A stretch of DNA of 64,000 nt from Myrica gale. Taxonomy: Eukaryota; Streptophyta; Magnoliopsida; Fagales; Myricaceae. The stretch spans positions 4,905,501 through 4,969,500 of the forward strand of contig OZ005611.1 of the NCBI GenBank assembly GCA_963930655.1, written 5' to 3'. The notes below the pieces were generated by a model. It did no database searches, was not told where the DNA came from, and was given only the letters and a program-made list of their open reading frames with translations. Below, piece by piece: positions 12,504-25,500 of the stretch; the first letter of the stretch is position 1, and each line of letters begins with the position of its first letter. The translations under genes and the position numbers were made by a program.

Positions 12504-12785
12504 TGATGAATATACTTACAGACTTGCAGACTTGAAGATTAACGGCTTGTAGTTCAAGACTCAGCTACTTACAGCTAAACGACTTGTAGTCCTAACAAAC
12601 TTACAAAAGTTCCAGACTATTCTCGAGTAGTTAGTTTGTTTTTCATTCTGTTACTTAGATGTACAGCTTATACTTACGTAATTCCCTTGTATAAATACTG
12701 CATGGTAGATTCAATAAAGGCAAGTTGACGCAAAGTCAAATTCAGTCAAATTCAGTCAAATTCTCTGAGTTTTTCACCATTAACA
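12504..12785 (+). repeat. 5' LTR of the copia element
   Basis: 282 bp, beginning TG and ending CA, with a TATAAATA box near 12690. It carries one more copy of a 10-bp unit (ATTCAGTCAA) than the 3' LTR and otherwise appears identical. Confidence 0.95.
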
Positions 12786-15700
12786 TGGTATCAGAGCAAA
12801 CCTAAAACCTTCCGCATCTTTGAATTTTTTTTTAGCCAAAATGACAAACAACCGCATGATTGATGATCCCACAAACCCTTACTACTTACATAGTGCAGAC
12901 AATTCTTCCAGTATCCTAGTTTCTCAACCATTAACTGGAGAAAACTACAACTCCTGGAAGCGAGCAATGACAATTGCGTTGAATGTGAAGAACAAATTAG
13001 GCTTTGTCACTGGTGTGATGCTGAAGCCTCTGCCGTCAAATGCAATGTTTGTGCATTGGAACAGATGTAACATGATAGTTCTTTCATGGATCTGTAATTC
13101 TCTGTCTAAAGAAATAGCCAGTAGTGTGCTTTATATTGATTCAGCCAAAGAATTATGGGATGAATTGAAAGAAAGGTATTCTCAGAGTAACGGGCCAAGA
13201 ATCTTTCATTTGCAACGCTCAATTTCTTCTCTGCATCAAGGCCAGATGAGTGTTCATACATATTTTACAAAATTAAAGAGCCTATGGGATGAGCTCATGA
13301 ACTTCAAACCTCAGCCAGTGTGCAGATGTGATCCTGCATGTAGCTGTGGTGTTATCAAAACGCTGATGGAATATCATCATCAAGAACAAGTGATTCAGTT
13401 CTTGAATGGTCTCAATGATTCCTATTCTGCTTCACGAGAGCAGATTCTTATGTTAGATCCTTTACCTGCTCTTAACAAGGTGTATGCCATGGTGCTAAGC
13501 CAAGAGAGGCAGAAAGGTCTTTCTTTTCCTCCAGAAACTGTACTCGATGCTTCAGCTATGCTCAGTCGATCAGCTTCTCAGTATCGTAGTCATCAGCAAC
13601 AGCCTTATCAAAAACGAGATCGGCCAATTTGCAGTCATTGTGGAATGACAGGCCATATTGTTGACAAGTGCTACAAGCTCCATGGATATCCTCCCGGATA
13701 TAAGCATGGAAAATCGCAGCATATTTCAAGTTCCTCTGCACATTAAGTTTCTGGTTATCTGTCAGAAACATCCTCAACTACTGGTGATGATCCAGGGCAG
13801 TCTTCTTTTCCTTTCTCTCGTGAACAATGTGAAAAGCTGCTTCAGCTTCTTCAGACACATGATGACTCCCCTTCTGCCAATCAAAATACATATCAAGCAA
13901 ATGTAGTGCATGTATCTTCCGGAGACTCTTTATCATGTTCTGCAGGTATACACACCATTTGTTCTATCACGTCATCCTCTGCTTCATGGATTTTAGATTC
14001 TGGTGCAACAGATCATATTATCTGTTCACCATCATTATATACTTCTAACGTTTCTGTCCTAAATACCTCAGTACAATTACCTAATGGCAATTCTGTCTTG
14101 GTTAGTCATATAGGCTCTGTTCAACTCACCGATTCTCTTCACTTACATCAAGTCTTATGTGTTCCATCTTTTCAATTCAACCTGATTTCTGTTAGTCAGT
14201 TGACAAAATCCAATTCTTATTGTCTCCTAATGATTTCTAGATTTTGTATTATCCAGGACCAATCCTCATGGAAGATGATTGGATTGTGTGAAGCAAGGAA
14301 AGGTCTGTATCACTTTGTACAGCCTCCTTATCATAATTTTCCAACCTTCAATTCCATTTCTGCTAATGTTTGCAATGTTACTCTCAATTTCAATAAGACA
14401 TCCACTGTTGATTTGTGGCATTGCCGTTTAGGACATGCTTCAACAGATAGGATTACTATGTTGCATCATACTTTTCCTTTTATCCATTCAAATAAAATCC
14501 ATTGTAGTTCCTGTCACTATGCCAAGCAACACAGATTACCATTCTCTCTGAGTTTATCTTCCTCTAAGAAAATTTTCGAGCTTCTCCATTGTGATATATG
14601 GGGACCAGTTTCTACACCATCTTTAAATGGTTCCAAATACTTTTTAACCCTAGTAGATGACTTTTCAAAGTATACTTGGGTTTTCTTGATGCAACATAAA
14701 TCTGATACTCGAAAACATCTTACTTCTTTTGTCCAATATGTTCAAACTCAGTTTCATACCACAGTCCAAATTCTTAGGTCTGATAATGGTGCTGAGTTTT
14801 CCAACCCCTCCTTTTACTCCTCTAAAGGTATCATACATCAATCTAGTTGTGTTGCAACTTCACAGCAAAATGGAGTTGTTGAACGCAAGCATAGGCATCT
14901 TCTTAATGTTGCTCGGGCATTAAGATTTCAAGCTCATTTACCTTTAAAGTTTTGGGGGGAATGTATTCTTACTGCCACATATATCATCAACCGTATACCT
15001 ACTCCCTTACTTCATAATCGTTCTCCTTTTGAATGCTTATTCAATAAAATCCCTACATATTCCCATTTTAGAATTTTTGGTTGCCTCTGTTATGCTGCAA
15101 CAGTTGCTCATAACAGACAAAAATTCGATTCTACAGCTAGACAATGCTTATTTCTTGGATATCCTCCTGGAGTTAAAGCCTATAAACTCTATGATCTTCA
15201 ATCTCATTCTCTTTTTTACTCTCGGGATGTTGTTTTCTATGAAACCATCTTCCCTTATCACACTGATCCACCATCTTCTGATATTTCTTCCCCAGATAAT
15301 CTCTCTTTACCTATCACTTCCACCTTCACAGATTTTTCTCCATCATCTACAGACTTGCATTCTTCTTCTCCTTCTAATTCATTTCCTGCTACTCCTCCTC
15401 GTAGATCATCTAGGAGTAGACAGCCTCCATCCTACTTAAAGGACTATCATTGCAACTTGTTATCTTCTCACAACAGTCCTCCACTCTTACCACTTCAACC
15501 AGGCAAACAACACTCTCTTTCTCATGTTCTTTCTTACAGTAATTTTTCCCCTTCTCATAGACATTTTATCCTTTCTATTTGTACTGAATCTGAACCAAAA
15601 TCTTTTGCTCAAGCTTCTAAAAATCCTAAATGGTGTGATGCAATGCAAACTGAATTAAGGGCTCTTGAGGATACTCACACTTGGACCTTGATGGATTTAC

Positions 15701-17134
15701 CTCCTGGAAAACTTGCTATTGGATGCAAGTGGGTTTACCGTATTAAATACAAGCAAGATGGCAGTGTTGAAAGATACAAAGCAAGGCTTGTGGCCAAAGG
15801 GTATACACAGATTGAAGGATTAGATTATGTTGACACATTTTCTTCAGTAGCTAAACTAACATCTGTGCGTGTTTTACTTGCTCTAGCTGCTGCCAATTCT
15901 TGGTGTTTATCTCAATTAGACATCAACAATGCCTTCTTACATGGTGATTTACCCGAGGAAGTCTATATGGAAATACCTCCAGGATATATCTCTGCCTCTT
16001 CTTCTCAAGTTTGCAAGTTACAGAAATCACTCTATGGCCTTAAACAGGCCTCTCGTCAGTGGTTTTCAAAATTATCCTCATTTCTTATTTCTCATGGTTT
16101 TGAGCAATGCCGGTCTGATTACTCTCTTTTTATCAAAGTTGATGGTTCTCATTTCATGGCTTTACTTGTCTATGTGGATGACATCTTACTTGCTAGCACT
16201 GATTTGGATTCCATCACCACCATCAAATCTTTGTTACATCAGACTTTCAAGATAAAAGATCTTGGTACTCCAAAATATTTTCTTGGTATAGAAATTGCTA
16301 GATCTTCCAAGGGGATTTCTATATGCCAACGAAAATATGTTCTAGATTTACTTGAAGAATTTGGTTTTCTTGGCTGTAAACCTACTCCCACTCCCATGGA
16401 ACAACATCTCAAACTCTATATTGATGATGGGGATCCACTGCCTGATGCTACTTCTTATCGCAGATTAGTTGGCAAACTTTTGTATCTAACTTTGACTCGG
16501 CCTGATCTCTCTCACTCAGTCCATATTTTGACTCAATTTATGGATAAACCTACTACTCTTCATCTTGCTGCCTGCCACAGGGTACTTCGTTATCTCAAAT
16601 CATGTCCAGGCCAGGGACTTCTCTACTCTTCAACATCTGATTTGCAACTAAAGGGATTTTGTGATTCTGATTGGGCAGGATGCCCTGACACCAGAAAATC
16701 ACTTACGGGATTTTGTATTTTTCTTGGGTCTTCTCTTATTTCTTGGCGCTGCAAGAAGCAAACTACAGTCTCTAGATCCTCTGCTGAATCAGAATATAGA
16801 GCCATGGCAACTACTTGTTGTGAACTGCAATGGTTAGTTTATTTGTTGGCTGATTTTCGTGTGTCTCATACCAAGCCTGCTCTGCTATTCTGTGACAACC
16901 AAGCAGCTCTTCATATTGCTGCCAATCCTACATTTCATGAGAGAACTAAGCATATTGATTTAGATTGTCATTTTGTTCGGGAGAAAATACAGAGCAAGCT
17001 TATTCTTCCTATGCACATCTCCACTTTTCACCAGCTTAGTGATGTCTTCACCAAACAGCTTGGTATCAGTCAGTTTCGTCTTCTCCTTTCCAAGATGGGT
17101 GTGCTTGATCTTCACACACCATCTTGAGGGGGGG

Positions 17135-17406
17135 TGATGAATATACTTACAGACTTGCAGACTTGAAGATTAACGGCTTGTAGTTCAAGACTCAGCTACT
17201 TACAGCTAAACGACTTGTAGTCCTAACAAACTTACAAAAGTTCCAGACTATTCTCGAGTAGTTAGTTTGTTTTTCATTCTGTTACTTAGATGTACAGCTT
17301 ATACTTACGTAATTCCCTTGTATAAATACTGCATGGTAGATTCAATAAAGGCAAGTTGACGCAAAGTCAAATTCAGTCAAATTCTCTGAGTTTTTCACCA
17401 TTAACA
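17135..17406 (+). repeat. 3' LTR of the copia element
   Basis: 272 bp, directly preceded by GAGGGGGGG (the polypurine primer tract) and followed by the TATTC target duplication. Confidence 0.95.
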
Positions 17407-17857
17407 TATTCCATTGCCACAAATTCCAGCAATATCACAAGGGTTCGAAACTGGAGCCCATTCTGACACCCATTGGCGCGAGCCGTTTACATCATCATCC
17501 CATTTATACAAACGTATATTTCCATTAGGTTGCTGAAGCATTTTTAGGATATAATAGCCACCATGTGAGGCTAACTTAGATGTTGTTAGCTCTAGTGAAA
17601 CTGTAAGGGGTTGATTTGGAAGGAGAGTGTCAGACGGGTGAGAAAAACTCTGCCATACAATGTGGTTGGCTGTGCTGTACAGGATGAAGTTGCCGGACTC
17701 TGACATGACCGCGTATTCTGCGCGTGCGCCTGAGGTGTTGGACGTCCAGACGATGTTGTGGCCATCGACGAGAACAAGGTTTCCAGTGGGGTCGAACTCC
17801 AAGATTGCGTTGTTGGTCACCCGAGTTTGCAGGTTCGGTGTTTGGGAGATTCGCTAG
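17407..17857 (-). pseudogene. Captured G-type lectin receptor kinase fragment, 5' part
   Basis: On the minus strand the frame reads VTNNAILEFDPTGNLVLVDG, then a B-lectin (mannose-binding) repeat with VWQSFSHPSDTLLP, then the S-locus glycoprotein region ending PCDIAGICGNGIC at the copia junction. The captured sequence begins mid-domain near 17857, with no signal peptide or start of its own, and abuts MULE subterminal repeats. Lectin receptor kinases are plasma-membrane receptors; this fragment keeps only ectodomain pieces. The parental gene should be intact elsewhere in the genome. Confidence 0.82.
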
Positions 17858-17941
17858 GGCTATGTGGAATGAAGAGAACGGGATTGGGGATTTTGGGCTA
17901 GGGCTATGGGGAAATAACGAACAGGGAAATAGATGAGGGAT

Positions 17942-18230
17942 TTCGGGCTATGGGGAAATAATGAACAAGGAAAGAAATAAGTTTGGGAAATTTCTTCGGT
18001 GTGAAATTTGATTAGTTGGCTTCCACGTGTGAAATTTGAAAATTCTTCGGTGTCCACGTGGACGATTTTAAACAGGTCAGCGTGCTCCGTCAACGAGTTG
18101 ACGGGGGAACTGACGGGGGGACTGTGTTGCAACGTTTCGATGACCACAGGGACTAAATCGTTCAAACGTAAACCACAGGGACTAATTTGTTCAAACATGA
18201 AACCACAGGGACTGTGGCCGTACTTTTCCC
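17942..18230 (-). repeat. Right terminal inverted repeat of the Pack-MULE
   Basis: Reverse complement of 11509-11798, ending ...TACTTTTCCC at 18230. It lies upstream of the captured gene fragment, which reads on the minus strand, so any transcription of that fragment could start in this terminus. Confidence 0.93.
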
Positions 18231-18239
18231 TTTTTTTTC

Positions 18240-19502
18240 ATCCACTTAGTCAAAATTTAGTGTATGTTTATTCACAGTAGATCAATTTATTACTAAAGAA
18301 ATTTCATTCTTCAAAGGATTCCGTGGATAAAATATTTCAATCTTCATAGAATCCATCACTTTTTTCTTCCATTATTAGTCTTTTTTTTGCCTTTGTCTCC
18401 CCACGCCTAACCGGATGCGCCAAATGTTGATACAATTTATTTAACGTTCCAAACTCTTAATTTTTCTGATTCTGAACCGCGAGAATTATTTGTTTCGATT
18501 TGTACCCTTTTACCTAGAATAGGTATTGATATTTATACAAATTTAGTTTTCTCATTATCAGATGACAAGGTTGAAGATGTTATATCTAATTATTTTTATA
18601 AATAATTTTCATCAATAAATTACAAAATAATAATTTTATCTATAAATTACACCGTACAGTTTGAAAAAAAGGGCCACAATAAATAGATCCCAAATTATTT
18701 AATAATATCCATATATATATTTTGTAACAGACTTCAAAATTTTACTTTTACTTTTATCTCAAATTCATCAATTTTAATACCACATCTTTTTTTAATAAGA
18801 CCAACACAAAATTTTAATAAAATTTTACATACAAACGCACGTGACTCATGTTCAGAAAGAGAGTAATGTAATGCTAGTTGAAGAAGAAAGTGCATCCTTT
18901 GTAAAAGAGAGTAATGCTAGTTGAAAAAGGCTAAAGCCATGACCACGTGACTCATGTTCTCGTGGTGCAAAGACTTTGACAGAAACTTTAGAACAAAGAA
19001 AAATCAACCTTTGTGAATGGAACGTTGAAGGGACTCTTTTAAGTATATTTTCAACTCGATAGTGGATACGATGCATGTGAGGAAAAGAAAAGGCAAAGAA
19101 ATTTGCAGCATTTTGGAACAAGAAAATAAATCAACCAAGATGACACATAATCTACACGATCCTGATCGATGAGGCTTATTTATAAAACAGAACTAAAACA
19201 TTGTTACATTTTGCTGCAAACTAAAAGGTTAGGGTGCTCCAGTGTTAAGCATCCACTACTGCTAATATCCTTAAAAAAAATTCATTCCCACTATGAATGG
19301 TATAACCATTACAAGAATAACACAAGATGATATCAGCAATTTGAGCATGAGATCTTGGTGATAATCAAATAGCAAAATCTCTATAATTTCCGTTACCAAC
19401 AAAATTGCAGGATGGCGATGCCAATGCCGAGTTAACTTATCTTGTAGTAACAGAGAAAGGGGCAGAGAGAAAAAGTTTGAAAGGATATCAAATTGTTTCG
19501 CA
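18240..19502. other. Spacer between the Pack-MULE and the M3 peptidase gene
   Basis: AT-rich. 18722-18840 is a MITE fragment related to 52726-52836. Near 18860-18940 a short duplication of 'gagagtaatg-ctagttgaa' is seen. About 19200-19502 is the probable 3'UTR of the peptidase gene. Confidence 0.45.
18722..18840. repeat. MITE fragment (family shared with 34089 and 52726)
   Basis: About 119 bp containing CCAACACAAAATTTTAATAAAATTTTACA and a phrase about 'cacatctttttttaata'. A close relative is at 52726-52836, and a shorter inverted relative is near 34089-34140. It is non-coding. Confidence 0.5.
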
Positions 19503-22500
19503 TCACATACTGTATTCGGCTTTGCTCTCCACAAAAGCTTGAATTGATGGCTCTCTTCCAAGAAAGTCTGAAAGGATTTCAATAGGTTCCTTCGCTCCTC
19601 CCGGGCCTAATACCTGCCAAAACATTAATAAAAAGGCACCAGATAAAATAACACAAATAAAAATTCAAAGTAGAAAACTAATTTGGCTTTGCAATTGGAA
19701 TTTTTAATTCCAGTGGAGATCTTAAAGTCATACGAGTGGCAACACATACCAAGCAATTCTTAGGTGTAAAAGGCAAGAAATGACCCCAAAGGCATACTTC
19801 CCATGGACACTATTAACAAATGAATGGTTGTTTGAGTTATTGATATTCAACTTATTTACCTTGTTCCTGAACTGCAGGCCAACATACGGGTTTGAGGGAT
19901 CCCCACGAAACTTTGAGGCAAATATATCAGCAGCAAACACCTACAGGCATATTTAATACTTCATTAATGATCGTTTAGGTTCAAAAATAAGGACAGAGGT
20001 GATTAAGTGAATGCATTTCCCAATTCTTCAATATGAACGGCCGCATATAACAACGATTATGAGCAATGTAACTAAAAACATCACAACTATCAGTACAAGT
20101 ATAGGAAAAATGTTGGCTCCACAGTACACGCACAAAACAAGCAATTGTGATAAATATGAGATCAACACCTCACTCCAAATACGACTGTAACAGGCAGCTT
20201 CATAACCAATAGCACTACGCGGAAAACATGAGGCTGGATTGGTTCCTTCCAACGCTGGCAAACCTAACATTACCTGGAGCAACAAAGTCATTATGCCCCC
20301 ACAAATGCATAAGAATGTTTGGAATTATGGAAATGATTATTTACCTTCGGATGAAGATTCTTGAACAACTCAACAATGTCAATATTGTCAGCAGAATGTA
20401 TAATTTGATCAAAAAGACCTGACGACACAAACACAGACGGAGTAAAATTAAAGCAATTATCTGCAGAATTTGATTTGATTACAAAGAATTGATAACATGA
20501 CCACATGTGTACAAGACTCTCTGTTGCACAAACAGCACTTATCCTTCCATAAATCTACAGTCAGCAAACCATATAATAGGACAACTTACAATAAAGAATT
20601 TCTTGCTTCAATTTTAGCGCCGAAAAGGAATGTCGCCATCTTTTAAGTAATTTACATATCTCATCCTTGATGGGCTTTGTAATATCCTATAATTCATAGA
20701 AGCACAGCTATATCAAAAAGGTTATATGAAAGGACAACTTCAGACATGTGTGAAGAGAAACGGGTGGGGAGACTAGAAGATTCAGTCCACGTGTTTACTG
20801 TAAAGAATCAAAACTTTATCAGAAGCATGTATCACCTGATGGAAACCAGATATCAACTTCAGAGCAAAACTCTCATAACACCTAAATTTTTTTCAAAATA
20901 ATAGAAAGGTGAGTCTATGTTTTCTGTAATCACAAGATGGGAAAACAAGATTAATTACTTACAAGTTTTCTAGCACCTGAGCAGGGATCTCCACAAAGTC
21001 AGGATCTACACGCAGCCCAGAAAATCTAGCAAATGATGCACGATTGCAAATGTGCTGGATCTAAACTCAGCAAAAGACTATTTACATTAGCGACCTCAAC
21101 ACAGATGACATACGATTTTCTCACAATTGTAATGGAAAGAACCAGAGTTACTTGACAAGAGAATACACCAAGTGAAGAAACATTGACTAAAGTGGGATCT
21201 TACCATTCCATAATGAGGAAATGCCGTCAAATATTAAGAGCTTGATTCCACACAAAAAAAAAACTCCCACAGTGTGAACGACACAACTTTTCCACTTATA
21301 AAACCTGTTCAGGCTTCTTAGCCACTAATTGGTAGTGGGGGGGGGGGGGGGCTGTTTCTCGGTACTCAAAGTGATACATCCCAGAGGATGGTTAACTAAA
21401 GCATAAATAACTAACCAGTCTGCCATCACTTAGACCACCTTCTAGAATAGGTAACACCAGTACAGATTTATGACCATTTCTATGCTAAACTGGATGCAGC
21501 GAAGAAGAACACAAGTTCTGATACCAGATGACCAGTAGGATCAAAGACAACGTACCACATGTCCAAATTCGTGGAAAAGATTAACAACTTCAGAGAATCG
21601 CAACAACCCAGGATGACCACCAATGTCCTTTTCAAATTGAGAAATCAGTAGTGCCACTGCTACCTGGTTACAGAAAACAAGGGTTACTAATTTACATTAA
21701 ATGCAAATTTGTTTCTTCAGATAACAACGTATGAAGCAGACGAAAACCGTTACCATAGACATGAGATTTTGAGTTAATGCTTACGCCAAAGATAAGAGTA
21801 GTAACTCAATGGAAACGTGTAACGTGTTTCTTCACTACTGAATTTAGGCCTATCTTTTTGCCAAGTCATGTGTATCTCGTTTCCGTTACTACTCAAATCT
21901 ACCTTAAAGCCAAGGAAGACCAACAGATGCAATCATCTAAACATGCATGAGGATACCAACCACCAAAAGTGAAAGGAGCAAAAAGCATAAGTTAACTAAC
22001 TCAACTCCCATACAACAATGAGAACACTAGCTCCAGAATGAAAATTGACCAATCAATAAATCCAACCACAAAGAAGAGAAAAATAGTTTATAGAAAGACT
22101 AATCTAGGAAATCCAAAACTCCTATGCTACTGCAAATACTTGCCAAAAAAGGTCCAATACAAGAAATCCAAAGTTCCAAACATTCCGGCAGATACCTGCC
22201 TAAGATTGTATGTGTTTCAGACAACAAAAAACAGTGCACCAGTAAGGAGTAAATTGGCAAAAAGGCATCATTGGTGGTGCAGGGTATTGTCATTAGCGGC
22301 GAAGGAGGTGGACAAGTGGTTTTGCAGATAGGTTTGCGATACTGGTGGTGTCGTCAGGAAGCTTGTCATTGTAGTCACATGAGGAAATGAAACATTATCT
22401 TCTGCCATATTTTTTATTCATTGTTGGATTCTCCCTTTCATAAAAATCAAAAGCATTACATACAAAATATTTGAGAGGAGCCTCAAGCCCAAGCCAGCAC

Positions 22501-25500
22501 CATAAGACTTGACTTTATGAGTTACACGATTTAAAGCAGAAATGGTAGGGTTATAACAATCACCTGCCGTGCACCCTCCAATGATAATGCACCATTTTGA
22601 ATAGCCACCACACAGGTTTGACTATATTTCCCTTCCCTGTCCAAGAATGTAACATATGCAAATGTATTCCAAACTCCAACAAGAGAGAAAAAAATAAGAG
22701 CTGGAAAGGTCACAGATAATTGAAACCAAACCTTGTGAATACATCCAGGTAGAAATAACCCAAGAGTTCGCCAGAACTTAGGTCAAAAACTGAAAAAACA
22801 CGCACATCACTATGCCAAACCTCAGCATCTACAATTTCCTCAACCCTTAAACCTGTGTCAGAAAGGAGGAAGCAGTGAATATCACTACTTATCACACCTC
22901 TAAAGAACAAGACAATGGCCACCATAAAAGCATACATGACGAAAATATTATAAACACACTCTAAATCAGTCCAAAGTGACATATATGTTACCGAAAAGGT
23001 CTTGAAATATTTTGAAGACCCCTGATAAAACCAAATTGACAGGAAAGTATTGCTTAAGAGCTCCCAAGTCAAGATCAAACTTCTGTCTTTCAACCCGCTT
23101 TGCATAGTATATTAGATCCTCAATCCCAAACGGAATATCTCCTTCCTCTTTCTTCTGATAGACCATTCAACAGAAACCCAATCAGACACTGTGGTAGAGC
23201 AAACATATCAAGCACATTACAACCTTTAAGCATTCAAAAGAAAAAGGAGAAAAAAAAAATCTAACCTTTAAGTCTTTCAACACATTAAGTTCTTTAGTTG
23301 CCAAGTCGGTTAAATTGATGGAGATGTCCTCTAAGAATTCAAAGACCTGGACACAATAGGAAGATTACAAGAAGTTAAACACAATTTGTCTGACAAGTAT
23401 TGAGTCAAAGAGCATCTATGGTACATTACTAAAGCTGGCAGTGGATTAACATGGTACAATATCACTTTGATAATAAGGCAACACTAAGTAAACCTTTGAT
23501 GGTGTCTTGGCCATTCTAAGATCCACAGCATAGTCCGCATAGTTTGAATAGCCAAGTAACCGAGAAAATTTATGGCGCAGTTGGACCTGAATTATATGTA
23601 AAGTTGTAAAAGGAAAAACGAAAAAAAAAAGTTAGTAGAAGCAGAAAAAAACTCTAGTGGGAAATCCTGCTCTGTGATCAACTTATTTGAAGATATGCCA
23701 ATGAGGACTTCATTTTGTAAAACAGGTTAACACCAAACACCAGCAACTTGCAATCAACACAAAACTATAGCTATTACAATTGCCTCTTACCAAGGGATAG
23801 ATATATTCCAATAAGGTTCATTTACTGAAGCCACTTAGCACTTCAGCAATATTACCAATGTTAATGTTAAACGAAGGCTTGGCTTCAATGTGATATATCT
23901 TAAACAATTGCAACAGGTTTCGTGGATACATACCAAATTTTCTACAGTTGAAAGATTAACCTTCCCGCATCTCTTCCCATATGCCATAGCTACCATCTTT
24001 CTCGTCGTTCCTACCTTCAAAGTCTCAAAATTGATATTGGTAACTAAATAGATACATGTCCAGAATCAAAGCAATCGGGCAAGAACTAGAGTGCAACTAA
24101 AAGCCAAAACAAGAAAGCACAAAAAGCATGACGTTTTCTTTCCAGGTATGGTAATCATACCACACTGGAGCATGACCGACAGTATGTGCATGTTGTCCAG
24201 TATGCATTTACTAATAGTATTAACGTACGCGGATAATTTTGTGCCAGATCAGGGCGAGCACAATAAATGAACCAAGAATCTCATACCTTGCAAAGTTCCA
24301 GCACAGCAGCAACCAAATTGCTTCTTAGCATGATTTTGAATTTACCATTTTCAGCTGTCTCTAAGTCCTGCCCAAACAAACAAAGTTATTCCACCAAAAC
24401 GTAGCGACGACTTGACCCCTAAACATCAGCATGCCATACCTCGTTCCATACTACTTAAGCATTTAGATCCTTGTTTAAAGTCTTTGGTATGGCCTTATTT
24501 CAGCAGTAACCCAAGTCACATGGTGAAAACATCTGCGAGGTCTGACCTATATAGGTGGTCCCTCTCAAAGCGAGCAGAGATATTTATCCAAGGTTATTGA
24601 GATACATTTGTATATTATTTCCAACCATTATTACACAATAATTCATTACTGACAAGCATGCACCTAATAATAAAATTAACCCTGGACAAATGGAAAGGAA
24701 ATGAGTCTTTTATTAGCTCCCTGACTAAACATGCAAAAATTGGCATTCAAGAAAAAATTATCTGGAAAATAAGAACGGAAAATTAAACATGACAAACCTT
24801 GAGGAAATCTGGCGGTAACCCAGCCAACTCAACCTCGCTGAAGAGAAGAAAAGTCCTATCATCGGTTAGATTTTGTATGTATCGCAAGCTTAGCTCATCT
24901 ATTTGAGCTTTCAACCGCTGCATTTCCTCTCTCTTGGTTACAGTGAGATTCAAACCATTCCGCTCAAAGTCTCTCACCTGTCACTATTTAGGAAACAATC
25001 AGAGTCCAGATTCTTACTTTTGAAGCAGATTAATGAAGTCCTTGAGGAGATGCTTAAAACGACAAAGATATTAATGTGCATAAAAATAGTGCTCATGTTC
25101 CATTAAGAAGCCCAAGCAACTCTTACAAAATTAGAACAATAGACTAACAAAAGTACCATGGGAGCACAATGGATCCCCACTCAGGCGGAAGACATATAGA
25201 TACACTTATATGGCTATGTGTGTGTGTAGATATGTCCTTACCAGGCTCTGAATATAGCGTTTAGCTTCAGCATTCTTCCATCCCCCCCTTGCAGCAATGG
25301 CTTTGATGACACGGTATACATCTTCACGCTTGCTGATCGACTTGCATGAAAGATTTCAAAATCATTTCTTTCCTTATCAAATCATCCCTTTCTATTACAA
25401 TAAATATAAAAAAATCGCTCAAATTAGTTATTTTTTTCACTTTTTCACTCACTCCCATAAAATTCTATTTGTCACTTTTTAAAAAAAAAATTCCAATAAA

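Larger units (their letters stand above)
12504..17406 (+). mobile_element. Ty1/copia LTR retrotransposon, very young, nearly whole
   Basis: LTRs lie at 12504-12785 and 17135-17406, flanked by the target duplication TATTC (12499-12503 and 17407-17411). A primer-binding site for initiator Met-tRNA (12786-12797) and a purine tract (17126-17134) are in place. Parts in order: gag region (about 12.8-13.7 kb) with a UBN2-type domain and a CCHC zinc knuckle; protease (DSGATDH, near 14.0 kb); GAG-pre-integrase and integrase core (about 14.4-15.1 kb); reverse transcriptase with YVDDILLAS (about 15.6-16.4 kb); and RNase H (DSDWAG, about 16.65-17.0 kb). This order is diagnostic of copia. The LTRs differ only by one 10-bp tandem unit, so insertion was recent. 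It looks nearly whole, with about one break. It sits inside the lectin fragment of the Pack-MULE and is therefore younger than that capture. Confidence 0.95.
11509..18230. mobile_element. Pack-MULE (Mutator-like element) carrying a lectin receptor kinase fragment
   Basis: The element is bounded by long terminal inverted repeats at 11509-11798 and 17942-18230 (about 290 bp, about 4% different). Immediate 9-bp direct repeats TTTTTTTTC lie at 11500-11508 and 18231-18239, the size typical of Mutator-like insertions. No transposase is present, so it is non-autonomous. Its interior holds exon sequence of a G-type lectin receptor kinase on the minus strand, which makes it a gene-capturing Pack-MULE. 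A younger copia element occupies 12504-17406; without that element and its target duplication the MULE is about 1.8 kb. The right inner end carries extra copies of the TIR's inner motif (GGGCTATGGGGAAATAA). Confidence 0.92.
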
